Shown here: positions 52,460 through 62,493 of the stretch, in pieces | How the letters are laid out: each line of letters opens with the position of its first letter | Position numbering within the stretch: the stretch's first letter is position 1 | Source of the DNA: Bacteroides ndongoniae | GTDB taxonomy: Bacteria > Bacteroidota > Bacteroidia > Bacteroidales > Bacteroidaceae | Length of the DNA: 64,000 bases | Direction: 5' to 3' | Assembly: GCF_900108345.1 (NCBI RefSeq) | Contig: NZ_FNVV01000014.1 | Coordinates: 2,155,664 to 2,219,663 of the forward strand | Translations under genes and position numbers: made by a program | Notes under the pieces: model-generated | The model's input: the letters and a program-made list of their open reading frames with translations, nothing else | Databases searched by the model: none | Told to the model about the DNA's origin: nothing

Positions 52460-53800
52460 ATGGACAACCTCAAGGACATGAAAGACGAAGTGCTGGTAAT
52501 GACCAACGCTTCCGACGGCAACAAGCCCCATGTGGTAGAGCGCATCGAACAGGACGGCTCATTGAAGACCCAGCCGCTGGCAAAGGCCAAGCCCGACGGC
52601 GATTTCCTGAAAATCGGCCGCAGCGAATCCATCCTCGAAGCCTTCTTCTCCAATTTCAAACGGCAGTTTGACAACCCGTCCGACTTCCGTTTCTACCACA
52701 TCCCGGCGGAACTGCTTGCTGCCGCCAAGGATATGGCGGACTTGTTCCGCAAGCCGGAAGAGAACGCGGCCATGATTGACGGGTACAGGTTAGACCCGGA
52801 ACAGCACGTACAGAAACAGGACTTGCGGCAGGCTCCCGCCACCGAAGAACCCGCCCCGCAGCAATCCACGAAGTGGAGCATGGAGCAGGTGGACTGGCAG
52901 CAGCTCGCACGCATGGGCATCACGCCCGAATCGTTGGGCGAAATCGGTACGGCACGCCTGCTCAACGGGCATGAATCCGCCGTGCTTGACATCCGCACCA
53001 ACTTCGAGGGCATCAGCTTTGAAACACCGGCCTGCATCCGGCTGGTGGAATCGCCCGACGGAAAACCCGTACTCAACATCGAATGCTGCAAACGGTATCC
53101 GGATTTGAAGGAGTACATGGGAACGGAACTGCCCCAAGAAGTGCAGGACAACCTGCTGAAAACGAATAACGCCGGACGAACCATTGACATCCGCCAACCT
53201 GACGGTACGGTGGAGTCCTGTCTTCTGTCCTTCAATCCCAAGACCAACCGCCTGCACCACCTTCCCATGCAGGATATGAAGCAGGTACGCGAAATCAACG
53301 GGGTCGCGCTGACCGAAGACCAGGGACTACGGCTGATGAACGGCGAGTCCGTACTGGTCGAGGGCATGTGGTCTGAGCGAAGGCAGAAGCATTACGACGC
53401 ACGCCTCCAGTACAACGTCTGCAAGGGCGGCTTCGATTACGACTTCCGGGGGCTGAACCGCAAGGTGGAGCAGAGGCAGAGCCAGAGCGGACAGCGCGAA
53501 ATCATCATCCCGCAGAAGCTGAAAGGGGTGGAACTGAGCCAGGAACAGAAAGATGCGTTGAAAGCAGGCAAGGCGGCCTATGTCAAGGGCATGTCCGACG
53601 GCGTCGGAGGCACGTTCAACGCCTATGTACGCCCCAACTACGAGAAGATGAAGTTCGACTTCTTCCGCTGGAATCCCGACAAGAGCAAGAAGCAGTCGCA
53701 AGGTCAGGCAGAAACACAGGCACAAAAGCCTGCACAGGCCGCCACGCAGAACCGCCGTGTCCGGAAGTCCGAGAAGAAAGGTGCCGGCGTATCGCTTTGA
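52460..53800 (+). CDS. DUF3945-type conjugative element protein
   Basis: A 446-residue protein starting MDNLKDMKDEVLVMTNASDG. The N-terminal third has a helical module. The region with MEQVDWQQLARMGITPESLG and two repeats of about 95 residues (from IRTNFEGISFETPACIRLVE, and from IPQKLKGVELSQEQKDALKA) fits the DUF4099/DUF3945 architecture found beside topB in Bacteroidales elements. The C-terminus is Gln/Lys-rich. Function unknown. ATG 52460 is the first with good spacing to the promoter. Confidence 0.8.
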   Translation: MDNLKDMKDEVLVMTNASDGNKPHVVERIEQDGSLKTQPLAKAKPDGDFLKIGRSESILEAFFSNFKRQFDNPSDFRFYHIPAELLAAAKDMADLFRKPEENAAMIDGYRLDPEQHVQKQDLRQAPATEEPAPQQSTKWSMEQVDWQQLARMGITPESLGEIGTARLLNGHESAVLDIRTNFEGISFETPACIRLVESPDGKPVLNIECCKRYPDLKEYMGTELPQEVQDNLLKTNNAGRTIDIRQPDGTVESCLLSFNPKTNRLHHLPMQDMKQVREINGVALTEDQGLRLMNGESVLVEGMWSERRQKHYDARLQYNVCKGGFDYDFRGLNRKVEQRQSQSGQREIIIPQKLKGVELSQEQKDALKAGKAAYVKGMSDGVGGTFNAYVRPNYEKMKFDFFRWNPDKSKKQSQGQAETQAQKPAQAATQNRRVRKSEKKGAGVSL

Positions 53801-53820
53801 GTATTCACCTATAATAACTA

Positions 53821-55929
53821 ATGTATATGAAGAATGTCATTATCGCAGAAAAGCCGTCGGTGGCGCAAAGCATCGCGGCGATTGTAGGAGCCGAACAGCG
53901 GAAGGACGGCTATCTGGAAGGCAACGGCTATGCCGTAACATGGGCGTTCGGGCATCTGGTCGGACTGGCCATGCCCGAAGCCTACGGGTTTGCCGGTTTC
54001 CGGCAGGAGAACCTGCCCATACTGCCAGCCCAATTCACGCTCATCCCCCGCCAGAAGCGTGAGGGGAAGGAATACAAGGACGACCCCGGCGTAGTGCGCC
54101 AGTTGAACATCATCAAAGGACTGTTTGAGGGTGGCGACCGCATCATCGTGGCGACTGATGCCGGACGCGAAGGGGAGCTGATATTCAGATATATCTACCA
54201 TTATTTAGGCTGCACCAAACCGTTTGTCCGCCTGTGGATAAGCAGCCTGACCGACAAGGCCATCCGCGAAGGGATGGAACGGTTGCTGCCGGGCAGCAAT
54301 TATGATAATCTCTATCTTTCCGCCAAGGCACGTAGCGAAGCGGACTGGCTCATCGGCATCAACGGCTCGCAGGCGCTCAGCCTTGCCGCCGGGCGGGGCG
54401 TGTTCTCGCTCGGACGGGTACAGACACCCACATTGGCCATGATTTGCTCCCGTTATCTGGAGAACAAGTCGTTTGCCCCGAAGAAGTACATGCAGATACG
54501 CATCACGGTGGAGAAGGATGGCATTGCGTTCCATGCCACAGCGGAACAGCGTTACGAGGACAAGACCGCCGCAGACAGTGCGTTGGGCGAAATGAAAGCG
54601 TGCGGCACGCTCCGCATAACAGCACTTGCCCGGCGGGAGGTCAAAGAAGAACCTCCGCTGCTCTATGACCTGACCGCCCTTCAGCGGGATGCCAACACCC
54701 GGCTGGACTTCTCCGCCGACCGCACGCTCTCCCTTGCGCAAAGCCTGTACGAGAAAAAGGTGCTGAGCTATCCGCGCACCGGCAGCCGGTACATTTCCGA
54801 AGACGTGTTCGACGAAATCCCCTCGCGCATCGCCCTCTTGCGGCAACATCCGCGTTTCGGGCAGTATGCCGCGTCGCTTTCCGGCGCACCGCTCAACCGC
54901 CGCAGCGTGGACGGAGGGAAAGTAACCGACCACCATGCGCTGGTTATCACCGAGAACCTGCCCGACGGCTTGTCCAAAGACGAACAGGCCATCTACGACA
55001 TGGTAGCCGCCCGCCTGCTCGAAGCCTTTTCCGCCCCCTGCATCAAGGAGGTAACGGAAATCCATGCGGCGGTGGGCAACGACACGGTGCAGGCCAAGGG
55101 CACGGTGGTCAAGTCCGCCGGATGGCGTGCCGTGCGCGGCGAAAAGGAAGAGGACGATGGCGGGGGTATGGCACTCCCAAATCTGGAACAGGACGAGACG
55201 CTCCCGATAAAGGCACTCGAAGCGGTAGAGCGGCAGACCAAACCCAAGCCGCTGCACACCGAAAGCTCGCTGCTCTCGGCGATGGAGCATTGCGGCAGGG
55301 AGATTGACGACGAGCAGCTACGGGCGAGCATCCGCGAGACGGGCATCGGAACCCCTGCCACCCGTGCTGCCGTCATCGAAACGCTGTTCGCACGCGGTTA
55401 TATCCGGAGGGAGAAGAAAAGCCTTGTGCCCACCGACAAAGGCATGGCGGTCTATGAAACGGTGAAGGACAAGAAGATTGCCAATGTGGAAATGACTGCT
55501 GCATGGGAGGACACGCTGGCACGCATCGAATCGGGCGAAGCCGACGCAGCCGCCTTCCGGCGCGACATCGAGGCATATACCGCACAGATTGTGACCGAAC
55601 TGTTGGAAACCAAAGTGTCCGTAGCGCCTTCGGAAAGCGAATACCCGTGTCCCAAATGCCGGAACAGCCGGGTGCTGTTCTTCCCCAAGGTCGTCAAATG
55701 CGCCGATGTGGACTGTGGCTTTACCCTCTTCCGTAACAAGGGCGGCAAGGAACTGTCGGACAAACAGCTTGCCGAACTCCTGACCAAAGGCAGAACCGGT
55801 GTTATCAAAGGTTTCAGAAGCAGGGAGGGCAAGGCTTTCGACGCTTCATTGGTATTGCGCCCCGACTTCTCCGTGGGCTACGAGTTTGCCGACAAGAAAC
55901 CATCCAAAGGCAAATCTTCCAAGAAATGA
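53821..55929 (+). CDS. topB: DNA topoisomerase III
   Basis: A 702-residue type IA topoisomerase: TOPRIM start VIIAEKPSVAQSIAAIVGAE, acidic motif VATDAGREGELIFRYIYHYL (near 100), the decatenation-type core, active-site Tyr in VLSYPRTGSRYISED (near 315), and a C-terminal zinc ribbon CPKC...CADVDC (near 610-630). Element-encoded TopB probably resolves single-strand intermediates of transfer. ATG 53827 is an alternative start. Its leader shares TATTCACCTATAA with the gene at 24903. Confidence 0.95.
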   Translation: MYMKNVIIAEKPSVAQSIAAIVGAEQRKDGYLEGNGYAVTWAFGHLVGLAMPEAYGFAGFRQENLPILPAQFTLIPRQKREGKEYKDDPGVVRQLNIIKGLFEGGDRIIVATDAGREGELIFRYIYHYLGCTKPFVRLWISSLTDKAIREGMERLLPGSNYDNLYLSAKARSEADWLIGINGSQALSLAAGRGVFSLGRVQTPTLAMICSRYLENKSFAPKKYMQIRITVEKDGIAFHATAEQRYEDKTAADSALGEMKACGTLRITALARREVKEEPPLLYDLTALQRDANTRLDFSADRTLSLAQSLYEKKVLSYPRTGSRYISEDVFDEIPSRIALLRQHPRFGQYAASLSGAPLNRRSVDGGKVTDHHALVITENLPDGLSKDEQAIYDMVAARLLEAFSAPCIKEVTEIHAAVGNDTVQAKGTVVKSAGWRAVRGEKEEDDGGGMALPNLEQDETLPIKALEAVERQTKPKPLHTESSLLSAMEHCGREIDDEQLRASIRETGIGTPATRAAVIETLFARGYIRREKKSLVPTDKGMAVYETVKDKKIANVEMTAAWEDTLARIESGEADAAAFRRDIEAYTAQIVTELLETKVSVAPSESEYPCPKCRNSRVLFFPKVVKCADVDCGFTLFRNKGGKELSDKQLAELLTKGRTGVIKGFRSREGKAFDASLVLRPDFSVGYEFADKKPSKGKSSKK

Positions 55930-56071
55930 CCCTCCCGACATCAACTCGGACTTGAAGCGGGATGAGGTCGGACTTGATGTGCCATGAAGTCCGGCTTGAT
56001 GCTACATCAGGTACGGCTTCATCCTATACAGGCATAAAATGTATTTTGTAACACGAATAAAAAGAAGAATC

Positions 56072-56536
56072 ATGAATCCGAACAAACCGAACATGCCGGC
56101 TCCGTCGGTAGAGCCGGACGAACTGTCCTATTACCGCCTTACCCTGTTGTCCTACCTCCGCGAATCGCATCCCGAACGGGCTGCCGACGATGCTTTTATC
56201 CGCGCGCGTGCCGAACTTGCCGCCGAAGCGTTCAGCAATGCCGTCAGGTCGGGCATGAATTATGACGAAGCCGTCCAACAGGCGGACGAGGTGCTGTTTC
56301 AGGGTCTGCACTTTTCCCGGCTCGACACGCTCATTACCGTGTTGTGGAACGAGTTTGCCGATGAGGTACCCGCAGGCCGCGCCCGCGAGGTAGCTCTCCA
56401 GCTCCTGCCCGAATGCGGCAGGGTGTTCAGCGGTTACGACCTGAGCGACGGTTTTGAGTTTACCCCCGACTTTGACCGGCTGTGCGGGGAACTGGCCGGT
56501 GTAATCTCAATCTGGCTCGAAGAAAATGGCATATAA
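56072..56536 (+). CDS. DUF1896-family protein
   Basis: A 154-residue helical protein: ELSYYRLTLLSYLRESHPER, ARAELAAEAFSNAVRSGMNY DEAVQQADEVLF, TLITVLWNEFADEVP. This is the DUF1896 pattern seen between topB and the helicase-methylase in CTnDOT-type elements. Start MNPNKPNMPA at 56072; the upstream 11 codons are less likely. It overlaps the next gene by 11 bases. Bases 55930-56071 hold only short repeated words (GGACTTGA). Confidence 0.8.
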   Translation: MNPNKPNMPAPSVEPDELSYYRLTLLSYLRESHPERAADDAFIRARAELAAEAFSNAVRSGMNYDEAVQQADEVLFQGLHFSRLDTLITVLWNEFADEVPAGRAREVALQLLPECGRVFSGYDLSDGFEFTPDFDRLCGELAGVISIWLEENGI

Positions 56537-59500
56537 CAAGAAGGCACATCTTAGGGACAACATCGAGGCCATCCGCCTGATGTTCCGTCTGGAACGGGAG
56601 AGGCGTGCCGCCACCCCGGAGGAGCAGGCGGTATTGGCCGCCTATTCCGGTTTCGGGGGCATCAAGGCGGTGCTGTCCCCTTTCGGCAAGCTCACCGACA
56701 TCCTCCGCTGGACGCAGAGCGACCGCGAACTCTTTCCCCTTGTGTCGGAACTGCATGGCGTGCTCCGCGAGGGGGCGACGGATGAACGGGAATACAAACG
56801 GCTGGTGGACAGTGTGAAGGCATCCACCTTTACCGCGTTCTATACACCGCCGGAAATCATCGGTGCACTGGCATCCTCATTAAGTGAGCATGGCGTGTCG
56901 CCGCACCGCTTCCTTGACCCGTCATCGGGCACGGGTAACTTCATCACCGCTTTCCAATCGCATCTTTTCACGGCCACCGCCCAGCCCGAAATGGCGGCAT
57001 ACGAAAAGGATTTGCTGACCGGGCGTATCCTCCGGCAGCTTCAGCCCGGTACGGATGTCCGTGTGCAAGGCTTCGAGGAGCTTCCCCCGCAGGACAACGG
57101 GCGGTTCGACGTGGCGGCGAGCAACATCCCCTTCGGCGACATCCGCGTATTTGACCCGTTGATGGACGATGGTACGGCACGGCGTTTCGCGCTCGGTTCC
57201 CTGCACAACTATTTCTTCGTCAAGGGGCTGGATGCCGTGCGCGAGGGCGGCATCGTGGCTTTCATCACCTCACAAGGGGTGATGAACTCCGCGATGGGCA
57301 CTCCCGTGCGCCAATATCTGATGGAAAGGGCGCGGCTCCTGTCCGCCATCCGCCTGCCCAACAACCTGTTTACCGACTATGCCGGTACGGAGGTGGGCAG
57401 CGACCTCATTGTGTTGCAGAAGGACACGGCATCCGGAAGGGAATACACCGGCCTTGAAAAAGCCTTCGTGGAAGTCAGCACGCAGGCCGACGGCACGACC
57501 CAGAATGAATACTTCGAGCGTACCGCCGCCATTGTCCATACGCGCGGCCATGTGGGAACCGACCCTTACGGCAAACCGGCACGCGTCTTCCTGCATGACG
57601 GGGGCATGGATGCCATCGCCGCAGACCTGAAATGGATGCTGGACAAGAACCTGTCGGAAAACCTCGACCTTGACCTTTATCTCCGCTTCTCGCCGGTGCG
57701 CGAGTTGCGCGAACTGGCGGAAGTACGGGCGGAAAGTCTTCAGGAACGCATTGCACAGGTGCGGGCGTTATCCAAGCCGGAACAGCAGCGTGTCGCGACG
57801 GAAACGCCGGAGGCGGTTGTGGAAGAACCGCCCATTGTCCGCTCTGAACCGGAGAAACCCGTCACGCAGGAGCCACTGATGTCCCTGTATGACCTTTTCG
57901 GTTTCACACAGGAGGAACGGCAGGCGTTCAGCACCGGACGGAAGCCCAAGCGGAAGAAGAAGCAGGACACCCCGCAGCTCTCCCTGTTCGACATTGTGGA
58001 ACCGCTCAGCGGCCAGTCCGTACCCGACAAGGGGGATGCCATTGCCGCATCGCCCGCAGAAAAGCCTGCCCGGACTGCACAGCCCGAACCGGCAGCCGCA
58101 CCCCAAGCCCCGTCGGAAGAAGAACTCCGGGAACGGGAGCGCCGCCGGGCGGAGGAAGAGGCCGCACGGCAGGAGCGCATGAAGCCACGCCCCTTCACCG
58201 GCGAAAGGCTGGAGCACTACCGGAACGGCTCACTGGTGGATATGGACGGGCAAATCGGCTACCTCTCCGGCATGGATAAGGGAATCCCTGTGTTCCATCC
58301 GCTGGAACTGCCTGCCCGCCAGCAGCAGCGTGCCGCATCCTACATTGAACTTCGCGACACCTACCACCGCCTGTACAACGACGAAGCGGAACACCGGCAG
58401 GAGAACGGGGAACTGCGTGCGGGCCTGAACGGGCTGTACGACGGCTTTGTCCGTCAGTTCGGCAACCTGAACGACAAGAAGAACATCGACCTGTTCCGCA
58501 TGGATGCCGATAACCGGGAAATCCTCGCCTTGGAGCGTTATACCGACGGCAAGGCGGTCAAGGCCGACATCTTTGACCATCCCGTGTCGTACAACGTGAA
58601 CGAGATTACCCACACCGACGATGTGCACGAGGCATTGGCGGCCTCGCTCAACAAATATGGCGAGGCAGACATGGAATATATGGAATCGCTCACCGACAAG
58701 CCGCAGGCACAATTGCTGGATGAACTGCGCGGCAGGGTGTTCTACAACCCGCTGGCGAAGCGTTTCGAGATTGCCGACCGCTTCATCGCGGGCAATGTCG
58801 TGGCAAAGGCGGAGTATATCGAGGAATACTTGCAGACACATCCCGAAGATGCCGAATCGCGCGTTTCGCTTGAAGCATTGCGTAAGGCGGCACCGGTACC
58901 CATTCCTTTTGAGGAACTGGACTTCAACTTCGGCGAACGCTGGATACCGGCTGCCGTGTACAGCCGCTATGCCTCATGGCTGTTCGACACCGACGTGTCC
59001 GTCCGCTACAACGCCAGCGCGGACGAGTACAATATCCGTGCCTCCGAACTCAGCCCGCGTATCTATAACCAATATGCAGTCCGTTCCGAAACGCGCCTGT
59101 TCAACGGCGTGGCCCTCATGCGCCACGCCATCCACAACACCACGCCCAACATCACCAAGACCGTCACGGACAAGGACGGCAAGGACATCAAGGTGCGCGA
59201 CCCCGAAGCCACGCAACTGGCCAACAGCAAGATTGACGAGATACGTGAAGGCTTCTCCGACTGGCTTATGGAGCAGTCGCCGGAGTTCAAGAAGAAGCTG
59301 GAGGACATGTACAACCGCAAGTTCAACTGTTTCGTGCGCCCCAAGTTTGACGGCAGCCACCAGACCTTTCCAGACCTTGACTTGAAAGGGCTGGGCATCA
59401 AGGATTTGTATCCATCTCAGAAAGACTGTATCTGGATGCTGAAGATGAACGGCGGCGGCATCGCTGACCATGAGGTGGGTGGCGGCAAGACGCTGATAAT

Positions 59501-62231
59501 GTGCGTCGCCGCCTACGAGATGAAGCGGCTCGGATTGGCGCACAAGCCGCTCATTACCGGCCTGAAGGCGAACATCCACGAGATTGCGCAGACCTTCCGC
59601 ACCGCCTATCCCCATGCCAAGATACTCTATCCGGGCAAGGAGGACTTCACGCCCGACCGCCGCGTGGAAATCTTCAACCAGATGAAGAACAACGACTGGG
59701 ATGCCATCATCCTCTCGCACGAGCAGTTCGGCATGATACCGCAGTCGCCCGAAATCCAGCGCGACATCTTGCAGCAGGAACTGGACAGCGTGGAGGAAAA
59801 CTTGGAAGTCTTGCACCAGTTAGGCAGCGAGGTAACCAATGCCCAACTCAAGGGCGCGGAAAAGCGCAAGATGAACTTGGAAGTCAAGCTCAAGGAGCTG
59901 ACGCACGAGATAGAAACCCGCAAGGATGATGTGGCGGACTTCAAGCGCATGGGCATCGACCACATCTTTGTCGATGAGAGCCACCGCTTTAAGAACCTCA
60001 TGTTCACCACGCGCCACGACCGTGTGGCGGGGCTGGGCAACTCGGAGGGCAGCCAGCGTGCGCTCAACATGCTCTTTGCCATCCGCACCATCCAGCAGCG
60101 CACCGGCAAGGACTTGGGAGCCACATTCCTGTCGGGGACGACCATCAGCAACTCACTGACCGAGCTGTACCTCCTGTTCAAATACCTGCGCCCCAACGAA
60201 CTGGAGCGGCAGGGCATCCGCTCCTTCGACGCATGGGCGGCGGTGTTCGCACGCAAGTCCATTGACTATGAGTTTTCCGTGACCAACGAGATTGTGCAGA
60301 AGGAACGCTTCCGCTATTTCATCAAGGTGCCCGAACTCGCCTCGTTCTATTCCGAGATTACCGACTTCCGCACGGCGGAGGACATCGGCATCGACCGCCC
60401 GAAGAAGAACGAGATACTGCACAACATCGCGCCCACGCCCGACCAGCAGGAGTTCATCGCCAGGCTCATGGAGTTCGCCAAGACCGGCAACGCCACCGTA
60501 TTGGGCCGTCCGCCGCTGACCGAGAAGGAAGAAAAGGCCAAGATGCTCATCGCCACCGACTATGCCCGCAAGATGTCGCTCGACATGAGGCTTATCGACC
60601 CGCTGAAATATGACGACGACCGCGACAACAAGGCGACCCACTGCGCCGACATGATTGCGCAGTATTACAACCGATACGCCGAGCATAAGGGCACGCAGTT
60701 CGTGTTCAGCGACTTGGGCACGTACAAGCCCGACCAGTGGAACCCGTACAGCGAAATCAAGCGCAAACTGGTCGAAGACCACGGCATCCCCGAAGACCAG
60801 ATACGCTTCATTCAGGAAGCCAAGACCGAGAAGAAGCGCAAGGCGATGATTGAGGCGATGAACGAGGGGCGCATCCGTGTGCTGTTCGGCTCCACCGAAA
60901 TGTTGGGCACGGGTGTCAATGCGCAGAAAAGATGCGTGGCCATCCATCACTTGGACGCACCGTGGCGCCCAAGCGACCTCCAGCAGCGCGACGGGCGCGG
61001 CATCCGCAAGGGCAACGAGGTGGCGAAGCTCTATGCCGATAACAAGGTCGATGTCATCATCTATGCGGTGGAGAAATCATTGGACAGCTACAAGTTCAAC
61101 CTGCTCCACAACAAGCAGCTTTTCATCACCCAGCTCAAGCAGAACCGCATGGGCAGCCGCACCATCGACGAGGGCAGCATGGACGAGAAAGGGGGCATGA
61201 ACTACTCCGAGTATGTCGCCATCCTCTCCGGCAACACCGACCTCTTGGACAAGGCGCGTCTGGAGAAGAAGATTGCAGGGCTGGAGGGCGAGCGCAAGGC
61301 GTTCCAGCGCGGCAAGGGCGATTCGCGCATCCGGTTGGAGACCCTGTTGGCTAACCAAGCCTCCAACAGCGACATCATCGCGAGGGCGCGGCAGGACATG
61401 GCCGACTTCGAGAGCCGCGTGCAGTACGACAAGGACGGCAAGAAGCTCAACCCGCTGAAGATTGACGGGGTAACGGGCAGCGACCCCAAAGTCATTGCCG
61501 CCCGACTGCACGAGATAGAGGACAAGGAGCGCACGCACGGCCAGCCGGTTCCCATCGGCTCCCTCTACGGCTTCGAAATCGTGGTCAAGACCGACACCAC
61601 CGTCAAGGAAGGGCTGGACTTCTGCGAGAACCGCTTCTTCGTGTGCGGCGCGGGCAAGCTCCTGTACAACTACAACAACGGACGCTTGGCGGCCGACCCG
61701 CAGACCGCCTGCCGGAACTTCATCAACGCCTTCGACAGCATCCCCCGCCTGATAGAGAAATACACGCGGGACAATGCCGACATCGAAAAGGAAATCCCCG
61801 TCCTGAAACAGGTCGTGGACGAAACATGGAAGAAGGAGGATGAACTAAAGCAGCTCAAGGCCGAGCTTGCCGCACTCGACCGCCGGATATTGCTCTCCCT
61901 CAAATCCGTCGATGCGCAGGAGGCCAACACCGAAGGGGTAACGGAAATCCGGCCGGAGCCACAAGCTCCATCGGTAGCGCAACCCGCCCCCTCAATGCCC
62001 GGCAACCCTGCCGTCCCGGCATCGTCCGAGCCATACATCCACCGTATGCCCGACTATATGGAACATGCGGCGGAGCATAAACCGCCGGTGCTGCACGCCA
62101 TGCCCAAGAGCATCAGCATCAAGGAACTGATGAGCGCGGGTAAGGAAAAGGGAATGACTGACGGCATCCCCCAGCCGGAGGACGGCACGGAGAAACCGCA
62201 GGAAAAACCGAAATGGAGGATGAAGCTGTGA
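56526..62231 (+). CDS. Fused N6-adenine methylase-like / SNF2-type helicase protein
   Basis: A 1901-residue protein. N-terminal methylase-like domain: motif I FLDPSSGTGNFITAF (near 130) and a motif IV variant ASNIPFGDIRVFD (near 200). Middle: DUF-type linker rich in Glu and Arg. Helicase: Walker A-like ADHEVGGGKTLIMCVAAYE (near 985), DEAH-like HIFVDESHRFKNL (near 1147), and the C-terminal motif region GTGVNAQKRCVAIHHLDAPW RPSDLQQRDGR (near 1460). It resembles the very large element- and phage-encoded methylase-helicases that may protect incoming DNA from restriction. Motif IV reads NIPF rather than NPPY, so catalysis is uncertain. Confidence 0.88.
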   Translation: MAYNKKAHLRDNIEAIRLMFRLERERRAATPEEQAVLAAYSGFGGIKAVLSPFGKLTDILRWTQSDRELFPLVSELHGVLREGATDEREYKRLVDSVKASTFTAFYTPPEIIGALASSLSEHGVSPHRFLDPSSGTGNFITAFQSHLFTATAQPEMAAYEKDLLTGRILRQLQPGTDVRVQGFEELPPQDNGRFDVAASNIPFGDIRVFDPLMDDGTARRFALGSLHNYFFVKGLDAVREGGIVAFITSQGVMNSAMGTPVRQYLMERARLLSAIRLPNNLFTDYAGTEVGSDLIVLQKDTASGREYTGLEKAFVEVSTQADGTTQNEYFERTAAIVHTRGHVGTDPYGKPARVFLHDGGMDAIAADLKWMLDKNLSENLDLDLYLRFSPVRELRELAEVRAESLQERIAQVRALSKPEQQRVATETPEAVVEEPPIVRSEPEKPVTQEPLMSLYDLFGFTQEERQAFSTGRKPKRKKKQDTPQLSLFDIVEPLSGQSVPDKGDAIAASPAEKPARTAQPEPAAAPQAPSEEELRERERRRAEEEAARQERMKPRPFTGERLEHYRNGSLVDMDGQIGYLSGMDKGIPVFHPLELPARQQQRAASYIELRDTYHRLYNDEAEHRQENGELRAGLNGLYDGFVRQFGNLNDKKNIDLFRMDADNREILALERYTDGKAVKADIFDHPVSYNVNEITHTDDVHEALAASLNKYGEADMEYMESLTDKPQAQLLDELRGRVFYNPLAKRFEIADRFIAGNVVAKAEYIEEYLQTHPEDAESRVSLEALRKAAPVPIPFEELDFNFGERWIPAAVYSRYASWLFDTDVSVRYNASADEYNIRASELSPRIYNQYAVRSETRLFNGVALMRHAIHNTTPNITKTVTDKDGKDIKVRDPEATQLANSKIDEIREGFSDWLMEQSPEFKKKLEDMYNRKFNCFVRPKFDGSHQTFPDLDLKGLGIKDLYPSQKDCIWMLKMNGGGIADHEVGGGKTLIMCVAAYEMKRLGLAHKPLITGLKANIHEIAQTFRTAYPHAKILYPGKEDFTPDRRVEIFNQMKNNDWDAIILSHEQFGMIPQSPEIQRDILQQELDSVEENLEVLHQLGSEVTNAQLKGAEKRKMNLEVKLKELTHEIETRKDDVADFKRMGIDHIFVDESHRFKNLMFTTRHDRVAGLGNSEGSQRALNMLFAIRTIQQRTGKDLGATFLSGTTISNSLTELYLLFKYLRPNELERQGIRSFDAWAAVFARKSIDYEFSVTNEIVQKERFRYFIKVPELASFYSEITDFRTAEDIGIDRPKKNEILHNIAPTPDQQEFIARLMEFAKTGNATVLGRPPLTEKEEKAKMLIATDYARKMSLDMRLIDPLKYDDDRDNKATHCADMIAQYYNRYAEHKGTQFVFSDLGTYKPDQWNPYSEIKRKLVEDHGIPEDQIRFIQEAKTEKKRKAMIEAMNEGRIRVLFGSTEMLGTGVNAQKRCVAIHHLDAPWRPSDLQQRDGRGIRKGNEVAKLYADNKVDVIIYAVEKSLDSYKFNLLHNKQLFITQLKQNRMGSRTIDEGSMDEKGGMNYSEYVAILSGNTDLLDKARLEKKIAGLEGERKAFQRGKGDSRIRLETLLANQASNSDIIARARQDMADFESRVQYDKDGKKLNPLKIDGVTGSDPKVIAARLHEIEDKERTHGQPVPIGSLYGFEIVVKTDTTVKEGLDFCENRFFVCGAGKLLYNYNNGRLAADPQTACRNFINAFDSIPRLIEKYTRDNADIEKEIPVLKQVVDETWKKEDELKQLKAELAALDRRILLSLKSVDAQEANTEGVTEIRPEPQAPSVAQPAPSMPGNPAVPASSEPYIHRMPDYMEHAAEHKPPVLHAMPKSISIKELMSAGKEKGMTDGIPQPEDGTEKPQEKPKWRMKL

Positions 62232-62249
62232 GCAGGGCACACTTAATGA

Positions 62250-62296
62250 AAAACTTGGCAACCTCCTTACACGTATATGGTAGTTGCCAAGTTTTT
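62250..62296. terminator. Bidirectional terminator after the topB-helicase operon
   Basis: AAAACTTGGCAAC pairs with GTTGCCAAGTTTT, with A and T runs outside, lying between convergent genes. Confidence 0.85.
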
Positions 62297-62332
62297 CTAT
62301 CTCAAATCTCGAATACATTCTTGATATGTTTT

Positions 62333-62488
62333 TCACCAGAATGTATATTGAGCCTTGAACTTCTCATAAACATTCTTTGCAGCCTCCCTTTCTTCCCTGC
62401 TTTCAGGTTTCAAGTGAGCCATCTTCTCCGCAAAGCGTTTAGCGTCCTTACCGGTAACCACCGGCGTTTCTTTAATCGGTCGAGCCAT
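62333..62488 (-). CDS. Small protein of unknown function (51 aa)
   Basis: Reads MARPIKETPVVTGKDAKRFA, then a charged helix (EKMAHLKPESREEREAAKNV) and ends QYTFW. Proteins beginning MARPIKETPVL-like are common on Bacteroides mobile elements, often beside small regulatory or toxin-type genes; the role here is unknown. It follows the TOPRIM-like gene by five bases and likely belongs to its operon. Confidence 0.65.
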   Translation of the reverse strand: MARPIKETPVVTGKDAKRFAEKMAHLKPESREEREAAKNVYEKFKAQYTFW

Positions 62489-62493
62489 ACTTC

